Shown here: one piece after another, positions 57,655 through 64,000 of the stretch
Numbering within the stretch: position 1 is the first letter of the stretch
Layout: each line of letters opens with the position of its first letter
DNA from: Acinetobacter beijerinckii CIP 110307
GTDB lineage: Bacteria; Pseudomonadota; Gammaproteobacteria; Pseudomonadales; Moraxellaceae
NCBI RefSeq assembly: GCF_000369005.1
Contig: NZ_KB849765.1
Location: 1,229,295-1,293,294 of the forward strand
Direction: 5' to 3'
DNA: 64,000 bases
Notes under the pieces: generated by a model
Told to the model about the DNA's origin: nothing
What the model saw: the letters and a program-made list of their open reading frames with translations, nothing else
Databases searched by the model: none
Translations under genes and position numbers: made by a program

Positions 57655-58272
57655 TTAAGCAATTTTAGTTTTTAATTCTTGCAGTTTGGCTGCACTTGGT
57701 GGGACGGCCATCCCATTATCCATCCACAGTTCAAAACGCATTGGATTAAAAAAGAAGTCTGGACTGATATCAAAATCAATAAACTTGGCTTCGCTTTTCC
57801 CCATCATTGGTAAAATAGTATTGATAAACCAACTATTATGTGTGATCAGCAAAGATTTTAGTTGTCCTGTCACTGATAATGGCGAGAGTAATGTAGCGGA
57901 CAGCTTTGGGTCATCAATCACATCAGCGTGGAATTTTTCTAGGCGTTTAGCCAGTCCATCAGTCGGAATATCCTGCATTGCTGCAACAAAGTCTCCAATC
58001 GTTGGAATAAAGCGGTGATGGAAATCAACTAACAGATGATCTTTTTCACAAAGGTCTTTAACTTCTATGCTATTCCCAGCACTATTTTCAAAGTGGTGTC
58101 CAAAAATCGGAATAATCACTTCTTGCACGCCCCAAAAAGTATGCAAGATACGATGGCGATTGTCAGTGCATAGCATTTTGGTACTGTCGATTAGAGCATG
58201 AATATCAATATAATCTTCAAGCTCGCCCCCACGACGTTTCACCGAAATATTGGCATGTTGGACTGGATTCAT
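57655..58272 (-). CDS. Hypothetical protein (DUF6915-like)
   Basis: The 205-residue protein starts MNPVQHANISVKRRGGELEDY and includes IDSTKMLCTDNRHRILHTFWG, a pattern I associate with the uncharacterised DUF6915 family, followed by a C-terminal extension of about 100 residues. His, Asp and Cys residues are concentrated in the first part (IDIHALIDS, CTDNRHRILH, GHHF), which might bind metal. First gene of a two-gene unit with 56900-57637. Confidence 0.72.
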   Translation of the reverse strand: MNPVQHANISVKRRGGELEDYIDIHALIDSTKMLCTDNRHRILHTFWGVQEVIIPIFGHHFENSAGNSIEVKDLCEKDHLLVDFHHRFIPTIGDFVAAMQDIPTDGLAKRLEKFHADVIDDPKLSATLLSPLSVTGQLKSLLITHNSWFINTILPMMGKSEAKFIDFDISPDFFFNPMRFELWMDNGMAVPPSAAKLQELKTKIA

Positions 58273-58484
58273 TTGTACTATTTCTTGTAATCTTTTGATG
58301 TTTAAGCAGAATAGCAGTTTTTAATTTGAACGAGAATAGAGGAAAAGGGTTAGGCGTTAAGTTGTGTCGTTGGAAGTCGATATATTTTAAATTACAGGTT
58401 TTTTTAGTTAGATTAAGGTTGTTTAATGACTAATTTCTTTTGTAAAAATATCTAAAATATGAGTTTGAGAATTCTCTAATGTGA

Positions 58485-58811
58485 TTAATATTTGAGACGG
58501 AGAAATTTGTTGAATAACATCAATCCACCAGATGACGGTGGATTTCGATGTAATTCAAAATATTGAGAGGTTTTTTGACCGTATTGATAAACAATGAATG
58601 GTTCTTTGATAAAGTAAATAATTAGTCCACATCCTCCAATCGCACACCATTTCTCATCATGATCAATGATTGCTACTTCTAGATTCCCATAAAAATCTCC
58701 TATTTCAATGTACTCATTTATACAATTTGATTGTAACGGTACAAGATAAACAGTTTCTTCAAGGTGGATAATTTTATAATTTTGAGATTGAGTCAGTTGA
58801 ATATAATTCAT
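58485..58811 (-). CDS. Small hypothetical protein
   Basis: A 108-residue protein (MNYIQLTQSQNYKIIHLEET, WCAIGGCGLIIYFIKEPFIVYQYG) with a beta-rich look and no known domain. The size and composition resemble immunity proteins of contact-dependent or type VI toxins, but no toxin gene is adjacent. The 212 bp on its downstream side (58273-58484) hold no gene that I can see. AT-rich, with a weak ribosome binding site. Confidence 0.6.
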   Translation of the reverse strand: MNYIQLTQSQNYKIIHLEETVYLVPLQSNCINEYIEIGDFYGNLEVAIIDHDEKWCAIGGCGLIIYFIKEPFIVYQYGQKTSQYFELHRNPPSSGGLMLFNKFLRLKY

Positions 58812-58839
58812 TTGCGTTGTTATAAATCCCCACTTTTTC

Positions 58840-59196
58840 TTAGTCTAGCCATGCATTGCCAATATTCCGAATATACACCTCATCAGGTTCATCCTCATCT
58901 TGATAAAGATAACCATTATCTTTCAATATGTTGAGCTCAATGAGCTCTTTAACAAGCTCAGATGTTTTATCAGGATAAGACCAGAGTGCATGTCTATCTC
59001 CAGATTCAAATGGCCAATCTAGTCCCATATCTGATACAAGTTGAATCAGATCTCCTTGGTTATTTAATAAATACCACGTGACAATAGCTGATTGGGCTAC
59101 GTTACCTGCTAATTCTTTTTTCTTATTGCCATTCAAATGAATAAACGAGATGATTTCTTTTTTAGTCTCATTCACGAGTATGTATTGAATTCCCAT
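58840..59196 (-). CDS. Small hypothetical protein
   Basis: A 118-residue acidic protein (VTWYLLNNQGDLIQLVSDMG, YQDEDEPDEVYIRNIGNAWL) with no recognised domain; it starts 28 bp upstream of the next small gene (58485-58811), so the two may be one transcript. As with its neighbour, an immunity-type role is only a possibility. Confidence 0.6.
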   Translation of the reverse strand: MGIQYILVNETKKEIISFIHLNGNKKKELAGNVAQSAIVTWYLLNNQGDLIQLVSDMGLDWPFESGDRHALWSYPDKTSELVKELIELNILKDNGYLYQDEDEPDEVYIRNIGNAWLD

Positions 59197-59286
59197 AAGA
59201 TACTCATCTTTTCACTTAATAAACGATATTTATTTTCTGACATTAGCAATAAAAGTACCATAATCATACTTTAAGAAGCTTAACTT

Positions 59287-59796
59287 TTAGAATGCTTGAT
59301 ATTTTTTATCGGTCCAATCGGCATTTAAAATTGCCCAACGCTCATGATCTTTCCATTCTTTTCCACCAACACGCAGGTATTGGCGAGAAAACCCTTCTTT
59401 TATAAAACCTGCATTTGCGACAAGGCGAATAGAGGACATATTGTCTGGTTGGATATTGGCTTCTACTCGATGCAGATTCAGTGTTTGAAATGCTTCTTTT
59501 AAAACCAGTTGTAGTCCATGTCGCATATAGCCATGTCTTGCATAAGGATAAAAGGCTTCATAACCCAAGTAAGCAGAATGAAAGTAACCTCGAATGATAT
59601 TGGATATATCAAAGGTGCCAACAATGGCATGATTTTCTGTTAAACACACAAAATAACGGTGTTCTTGAGTGAGATAGTGTTCAAAATCAGTGGGTGGATA
59701 GGTCCATGGTTGATGGAGTTGAATACTATTTTGGTAAGCTTGTTTGATTTCAACTAAATCGCTGAGTTGAGGCTTACGTAAATAGATAGCACTCAT
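59287..59796 (-). CDS. GNAT N-acetyltransferase (RimJ/RimL group)
   Basis: The 169-residue acetyltransferase has IYLRKPQLSDLVEIKQAYQNS, YLGYEAFYPYARHGYMRHGL (acetyl-CoA loop region) and HRVEANIQPDNMSSIRLVANAGFIKEG, split across the usual GNAT motifs A and B. It may acetylate a protein N-terminus or small amine. Its ATG overlaps the end of the TetR gene by four bases, so the two are translationally coupled. Confidence 0.88.
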   Translation of the reverse strand: MSAIYLRKPQLSDLVEIKQAYQNSIQLHQPWTYPPTDFEHYLTQEHRYFVCLTENHAIVGTFDISNIIRGYFHSAYLGYEAFYPYARHGYMRHGLQLVLKEAFQTLNLHRVEANIQPDNMSSIRLVANAGFIKEGFSRQYLRVGGKEWKDHERWAILNADWTDKKYQAF

Positions 59797-60392
59797 TTAA
59801 CCGCCATTTCCCAGACCATTTCCGTCAATTCATCAATTTTAACTTTACCTTCAGGTCGGTACCATGTGACTGTCCAAGAAATAGAACCACCGACTAAACG
59901 TCGCCAAATAAACGCATCATGTTTAACCTTGCCTAGAGCGCGTAATTTCTCAATCACATCAAGCCAGACTTGCTCATATTCATTACGCATTTTCAAAAGA
60001 TAATCTTGTTTTTCTTTAGAAAGCGCAAACCATTCATGTACCAGCACCGCCATAGCCGCACCAGTATCACCAGTAATTGAAATCAATTCAGCTCTGATTA
60101 AATCACGCAATTGCTGTTCAGGATCATTTGAGCGTTCAGCTGCTTCTTTAAGTCGTGCAAAGTTATAGATAATGGTTTGTTCCATCACAGTAGCAAGAAT
60201 GTCATCTTTACTTTTAAAGTGATGGAAGAGACTACCTGATTGAATACCAATAAATTCACCAAGTTGGCGAACCGTAGTTTTATCATATCCTTGCTTATAA
60301 AATAGATAGGCGGCACCTAAGAGCAAACGTCCACGTGGGCTATCGTCAAAACATACGATTTTAGGTATTTGCTCAATTGAAGTTGCGATCAT
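59793..60392 (-). CDS. TetR family regulator, AtuR-like
   Basis: A regulator of about 199 residues with an HTH (GRLLLGAAYLFYKQGYDKT, TVRQLGEFIGIQSGSLFHHF) and a helical ligand domain. It is divergent from the atuA-like gene and flanked by the CCAAGC palindromes, one of which recurs before the acyl-CoA dehydrogenases. By position and neighbours it is likely the local repressor, released by an acyl-CoA or terpenoid intermediate (inferred). The frame is open to a TTG at 60434; ATG 60392 is preferred. Translationally coupled to the GNAT gene. Confidence 0.85.
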   Translation of the reverse strand: MIATSIEQIPKIVCFDDSPRGRLLLGAAYLFYKQGYDKTTVRQLGEFIGIQSGSLFHHFKSKDDILATVMEQTIIYNFARLKEAAERSNDPEQQLRDLIRAELISITGDTGAAMAVLVHEWFALSKEKQDYLLKMRNEYEQVWLDVIEKLRALGKVKHDAFIWRRLVGGSISWTVTWYRPEGKVKIDELTEMVWEMAVK

Positions 60393-60468
60393 GCCTGTCT
60401 GTCTATCCCGTCTTATCAAAGTGTATTGTAACAAAATTCATTTCATTAATTGTCTTATCTTTTTATAA

Positions 60469-60482
60469 CAAGCATTTGCTTG
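60469..60482. promoter_or_regulatory. TetR half-strength operator O2
   Basis: CAAGCA-TT-TGCTTG is a perfect 6-2-6 inverted repeat that shares the core of the operators at 54323 and 60530. It is nearer the regulator start, so it may serve autoregulation. Confidence 0.7.
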
Positions 60483-60529
60483 AATTTGTCTATTTTTGCT
60501 AATACAGCATATCATTATGCACTTTACAA

Positions 60530-60547
60530 ACCAAGCACTTGCTTGGT
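60530..60547. promoter_or_regulatory. TetR operator O1 before the atuA-like gene
   Basis: ACCAAGCA-CT-TGCTTGGT is a perfect 8-2-8 palindrome 36 bp before the atuA-like ATG. Near-identical to 54323-54340. Confidence 0.82.
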
Positions 60548-60583
60548 AATGTTGTGTTGTTTTTAATAATAATGAGAAAGCTC

Positions 60584-62389
60584 ATGACAAGCGTCAAGCA
60601 GGATGACCAAAAGTTAGTAAAAATTGGATGTGCTTCTGGGTTTTGGGGCGATACCAATACCGCTGCTTTTCAGTTGGTACATCTGAGTGATATTGATTAT
60701 TTGGTCTTTGATTATCTATCTGAAATTACCATGTCAATCATGGCTAAAGCAATGATGACCGATCCTAACCATGGTTATGCATTGGATTTTGTTAGTCGTG
60801 TGATGTCTCCACTGATCAATAAAATCGCTGAAAAGAAAATTAAAGTGATCAGTAATGCAGGTGGGGTGAATCCCTTAGCTTGTCGTGATGCTTTACAAAA
60901 AATCATTAATGAAAAGGGCTTAGATTTAAAAGTAGCTGTGGTACTTGGTGACGATGTATTGCCAAAGCACACCGAGCTACAGCAAAAAAATATCAAAGAA
61001 ATGTTTAATGGTGAGCCTTTGCCTGCACATGTGGCGAGCAGTAATGCCTATTTAGGTGCTGTTGCTATTCGTGACGCTTTAGATTTGGGCGCGGATATTG
61101 TGATTACAGGTCGTGTTGTTGATTCGGCTGTGGTACTTGCACCGTTGTTGCATGAATACAAATGGTCATTGGATGACTATGACAAACTTGCACAAGGCTG
61201 TTTAGCTGGACATGTAATTGAATGCGGTGCGCAATGTACGGGCGGTAATTTTACCGATTGGCGTTTGGTTGAAGGCTTTGACAACATGGGCTTTCCAATT
61301 GTTGAAGTCAGTGCCGATGCTTCATTCATTGTGACTAAACCACAGGGCACAGGTGGTTTAGTGTCGACCGCTACGGTTGCCGAACAGATTGTTTATGAGA
61401 TTGGCGATCCTCAAGCTTACTATTTACCTGATGTGACCACAGATTTTAGCCAAGCTCATTTAGAGCAAGTCGGCGAGCATCGCGTAAAAGTGACTGGCGC
61501 AACAGGACGAGCGCCTACACCACAATATAAAGTCAGTGCGACCTATGCGGATGGTTATCGTGTCTTGGTTAGTTTCCTTATTGCTGGACGCGAAGCACCT
61601 GAAAAAGCCCAAGTGATTGCGGATGCAATCATCAATAAATGTGAACGTGTCCTCGCATTGCGTTCAGTACCGCCATTTAGTGAAAAATCTGTCGAAATTC
61701 TAGGGATTGAAAGTACTTATGGCGTACACGCCAAAGTCAAAGATAGTCGTGAAGTCGTGGTCAAAATTGCAGTCAAACATATGTTTAAAGAAGCGTGTAT
61801 GTTCTTCGCTTCGGAAATCGCACAAGCTTCTACAGGTATGGCACCTGCATTAGCGGGCATTGTCGGTGGTCGCCCTAAAGCCTCAGCAGTGGTGAAATTG
61901 TTTTCTTTCTTGATTGATAAAGATCAAATCAAGGTTGAGGTTGATTTTGCAGGCCAGCGACATCCTGTTGAGATTCCTACTGGCTCAGCTACACAGAATT
62001 TCGCTCCCCATCCAACTGGCGAAGTCGCAACTTATCAAGGTGATGAAATCGAAGTGCCTTTGATTGAGATTGCTCATGCTCGTAGTGGAGATAAAGGCAA
62101 CCATAGCAATATTGGTGTGATTGCGCGTAAAGCAGAATATTTGCCGTGGATTCGAGCGGCGCTCACTGAAGCAAATGTTTCAGACTATATGCAGCATGTT
62201 TTAGATCCTGAAAAATCGAATGTGATTCGTTATGAGTTACCTGCGATGAATGCATTGAATTTTATGTTGGAAAATGCGCTAGGTGGCGGCGGAATTGCCA
62301 GTTTACGTATTGATCCACAAGGCAAGGCATTTGCGCAGCAATTATTGGATATGCCAGTGAAAATCCCAGCAAAGTTGTTAGAAAAATAA
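60584..62389 (+). CDS. atuA: AtuA-like protein (acyclic terpene utilisation, DUF1446)
   Basis: The 601-residue cytoplasmic protein has the AtuA N-terminal pattern KIGCASGFWGDTNTAAFQL, DYLVFDYLSEITMSIMA and SNAGGVNPLACRDAL, plus C-terminal AHARSGDKGNHSNIGVIARK. AtuA is needed for citronellol/geraniol growth in Pseudomonas, but its reaction is not established. ATG 60584 is chosen; the TTG at 60539 lies inside the operator. First gene of atuA-SDR-carboxyltransferase. Confidence 0.88.
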   Translation: MTSVKQDDQKLVKIGCASGFWGDTNTAAFQLVHLSDIDYLVFDYLSEITMSIMAKAMMTDPNHGYALDFVSRVMSPLINKIAEKKIKVISNAGGVNPLACRDALQKIINEKGLDLKVAVVLGDDVLPKHTELQQKNIKEMFNGEPLPAHVASSNAYLGAVAIRDALDLGADIVITGRVVDSAVVLAPLLHEYKWSLDDYDKLAQGCLAGHVIECGAQCTGGNFTDWRLVEGFDNMGFPIVEVSADASFIVTKPQGTGGLVSTATVAEQIVYEIGDPQAYYLPDVTTDFSQAHLEQVGEHRVKVTGATGRAPTPQYKVSATYADGYRVLVSFLIAGREAPEKAQVIADAIINKCERVLALRSVPPFSEKSVEILGIESTYGVHAKVKDSREVVVKIAVKHMFKEACMFFASEIAQASTGMAPALAGIVGGRPKASAVVKLFSFLIDKDQIKVEVDFAGQRHPVEIPTGSATQNFAPHPTGEVATYQGDEIEVPLIEIAHARSGDKGNHSNIGVIARKAEYLPWIRAALTEANVSDYMQHVLDPEKSNVIRYELPAMNALNFMLENALGGGGIASLRIDPQGKAFAQQLLDMPVKIPAKLLEK

Positions 62390-62409
62390 AGTAAAGGATG
62401 TAGAGCAAA

Positions 62410-63288
62410 ATGAGTTATCAATCAATTTTTAGAACCGATGCATTTGCCGATAAAGTGATTATCGTTACAGGTGGTGGTTCTGGTATTGGGCGCTGTACGG
62501 CACATGAGCTGGCATCTTTGGGTGCGCAAGTCGTGATCACAGGGCGAAAAATTGAAAAGCTGGAAAAAGTTAGCCAAGAAATCATAGAGGATGGTGGCAA
62601 AGTCCATTTCATCGTTTGTGATAACCGTGATGAAGAACAAGTCAAAAGTATGATTGCTGAAGTCATTGAAAAATTTGGCAAGCTCGATGGTTTAGTAAAT
62701 AACGCAGGTGGGCAATTTCCTTCTGCACTTGAAAATATTTCTGCCAATGGCTTTGATGCTGTGGTCCGTAACAATCTGCACTCTACATTCTATTTAATGC
62801 GTGAAGCTTATAATCAATGGATGGCAAAGCATGGTGGCAGTATCGTCAACATGACCGCAGATATGTGGGGCGGTATGCCGGGTATGGGGCATTCAGGGGC
62901 GGCACGTTCAGGGGTAGATAATCTAACCAAAACGGCTTCGGTGGAATGGGGTAAATCAGGCGTACGTGTTAATGCCGTTGCACCAGGTTGGATTATTTCC
63001 TCTGGCATGGATAACTACAGTGGTGACTTTGCCAAAGTGATTATTCCAAGTTTGGCAAGCAACGTTCCTTTAAAACGTATGGGTACGGAATCTGAAATTT
63101 CTTCAGCGATTTGTTTTTTACTTTCTGATGCAGCGGCTTTTGTTTCAGGCGTGACTTTACGTATTGACGGTGCAGCTTCACAAGGTACGCGCATGTACCC
63201 ATTGGCGGATGCCACCAACAATGAAGCATTTAATGGTTTTCACCGTGCCTTTATTCCAGATATTTTTAAAAATACAGATGGAGAATAA
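62410..63288 (+). CDS. Short-chain dehydrogenase/reductase, AtuB-like, with altered active site
   Basis: The 292-residue Rossmann protein has TGGGSGIG at about 17-24 and VNNAGGQF. Where YxxxK is expected there is SGAAR (162-166, in GHSGAARSG), as in peroxisomal trans-2-enoyl-CoA reductase (PECR), whose GGQF and HSGAARAG blocks also match. A CoA-ester or enal substrate is therefore likely. Position matches AtuB of the Pseudomonas terpene cluster. It follows atuA by 20 bp and touches the next gene. Confidence 0.85.
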   Translation: MSYQSIFRTDAFADKVIIVTGGGSGIGRCTAHELASLGAQVVITGRKIEKLEKVSQEIIEDGGKVHFIVCDNRDEEQVKSMIAEVIEKFGKLDGLVNNAGGQFPSALENISANGFDAVVRNNLHSTFYLMREAYNQWMAKHGGSIVNMTADMWGGMPGMGHSGAARSGVDNLTKTASVEWGKSGVRVNAVAPGWIISSGMDNYSGDFAKVIIPSLASNVPLKRMGTESEISSAICFLLSDAAAFVSGVTLRIDGAASQGTRMYPLADATNNEAFNGFHRAFIPDIFKNTDGE

Positions 63289-64000
63289 ATGATGACTATT
63301 CTTCAATCTGAAATCGCTGTAGGTAGTGAGCAATACGAACAAAACCGTGAAGCGCTATTAAGTCAGCTTGCAGAAGTTCGTGCTGTACAGCAAAAAAGCA
63401 TTGATAAATCGTATGCTGCAAAACCGAAGTTTGACAAGAAAGGCAAAATCTTGCCGCATGAACGTGTACGTTTATTGCTTGATGCTGATTCACCATTTAT
63501 CGAGCTGTGTGGCTTAGTTGGCTACAACATGCATGATGATAAAGATGGTTCTGAAGCTGGTGGTGGCATCATTGCTGGGATCGGCTTTGTGAGTGGTGTA
63601 CGTGCTTTAGTGTCTGCCAGTAATAGTGCCATCAAAGGCGGCACCATGTCGCCAATGGGTGTTCAGAAAACCTTACGTTTGCAAAAAATCGCGCTTGAAC
63701 AAAAGTTACCGATGGTGACTTTGACTGAAAGTGGTGGGGCAAACTTAAATTATGCCGCAGAAGTATTTACCTATGGCGGAATGACTTTTGCCAATCAAGC
63801 TCGATTATCTGCAACAGGCATTCCGCAAGTCGCAGTCGTACATGGCAATGCAACCGCAGGCGGGGCATATCAACCAGGTCTATCTGACTATGTGATCGCG
63901 GTGCGCAAACAAACTGAAATGTTGTTGGCAGGTCCACCTTTGTTGCTGGCTGCAACAGGTGAAGTGGCGACAGCTGAAGAACTGGGTGGTGCTGAAATGC
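63289..64000 (+). CDS. Acyl-CoA carboxylase beta subunit (AtuC-like carboxyltransferase), 3' end missing
   Basis: The frame is open from ATG 63289 (or 63292) to the window end, 237 codons. It has a biotin-dependent carboxyltransferase N-terminal half: KKGKILPHERVRLLLD, SPFIELCGLVGYNMHDD, GIGFVSGVRALVSASNSAIKGGTM split by turns, ESGGANL and ATAGGAYQPGLSDY. In the Atu context it should be geranyl-CoA carboxylase beta, but 3-methylcrotonyl-CoA carboxylase beta is very similar and cannot be excluded from half a gene. It starts directly after the SDR stop, with GGAG upstream. Confidence 0.88.
   Translation, partial: MMTILQSEIAVGSEQYEQNREALLSQLAEVRAVQQKSIDKSYAAKPKFDKKGKILPHERVRLLLDADSPFIELCGLVGYNMHDDKDGSEAGGGIIAGIGFVSGVRALVSASNSAIKGGTMSPMGVQKTLRLQKIALEQKLPMVTLTESGGANLNYAAEVFTYGGMTFANQARLSATGIPQVAVVHGNATAGGAYQPGLSDYVIAVRKQTEMLLAGPPLLLAATGEVATAEELGGAEM

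Noticed and set aside
58466..58476. GAGAATTCTC palindrome in the gap after 58484
   Set aside because: Ten bases, single copy, AT-rich surroundings; no basis for a function.
56900..59196. Toxin-antitoxin or contact-dependent inhibition locus
   Set aside because: No toxin, two-partner secretion, VgrG or Rhs gene is visible; kept only as a possibility for orphan immunity genes.
60539..60583. Upstream TTG start for the atuA-like gene
   Set aside because: It lies inside the palindromic operator and would add 15 residues not expected for the family.

Overview
The window is a chromosomal segment of an Acinetobacter-type gammaproteobacterium. The complete 16S gene at 46361-47898 reads as Acinetobacter to me, base composition is AT-rich, and house-keeping genes (topA, rpmB-rpmG, thyA-folA, miaB-phoH-ybeY, mdh, pssA, rlmJ) are ordinary for that genus. 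I cannot name the species without a search. No insertion sequence, integrase, CRISPR array or prophage was seen.

Layout. 1-1509 is the 3' part of a secreted or surface-type gene that enters through a Thr-Pro repeat. 1565-16213 holds a lipid A acyltransferase, a macrodomain protein, Uup/SlyX, an oxidoreductase with a divergent HxlR regulator, TopA, a putative metzincin-like peptidase, an HdeD-like membrane protein, a UvrD-like helicase and a run of small genes (RRM, ASCH, STN-like and unknowns). 16276-24084 holds a YbaL-type antiporter, L33/L28, an aldehyde dehydrogenase with a divergent TetR regulator and a perfect palindrome between them, PurU, and tonB-exbB-exbD behind a Fur-box-like site. 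24135-30237 (minus strand) holds MsrA, a META lipoprotein, a DUF4105 protein with folA and thyA, Xpt, a DUF3108 protein and an unknown. 30508-33837 holds a second TonB-family protein and a FhuE-like siderophore receptor with its own Fur-box-like site. 33906-37326 is the miaB-phoH-ybeY block. 37511-45952 holds a lytic transglycosylase, Mdh, a 2OG-Fe(II) oxygenase, RlmJ, PssA and several unknowns.

45993-51822 is a complete rRNA operon, 16S-tRNA-Ile(GAT)-tRNA-Ala(TGC)-23S-5S, with two promoters, processing stems and a strong terminator. Past the terminator lie an orphan gene (51916-52416), then a clearly decayed second 5S sequence (52508-52624) with a weakened terminator: the tail of the rRNA operon was duplicated and one copy has eroded. 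Next come a DUF2007 protein, a four-helix membrane protein broken by an in-frame TAG, and a DUF4256 protein.

54413-64000 is a catabolic region that looks like the acyclic terpene / branched-chain acyl-CoA (Atu-type) pathway: two tandem acyl-CoA dehydrogenases, a TetR regulator with a GNAT gene, and divergently atuA-like, an SDR and a carboxyltransferase subunit cut by the right edge. The same 18-bp operator (16 of 18 bases identical) lies before the dehydrogenases and in the regulator/atuA divergent promoter, so the two halves probably form one regulon. Between them sit four small minus-strand genes of unknown function that look like an insertion.

Main points for follow-up: the 5S relic and orphan gene, the split Atu-like regulon with its shared operator, unusual active sites in the dehydrogenases and SDR, the HExxHxxGxxD protein at 10297-11055, the TAG-split membrane protein, and inverted pairs of DnaA-box-like sequences at gene ends.
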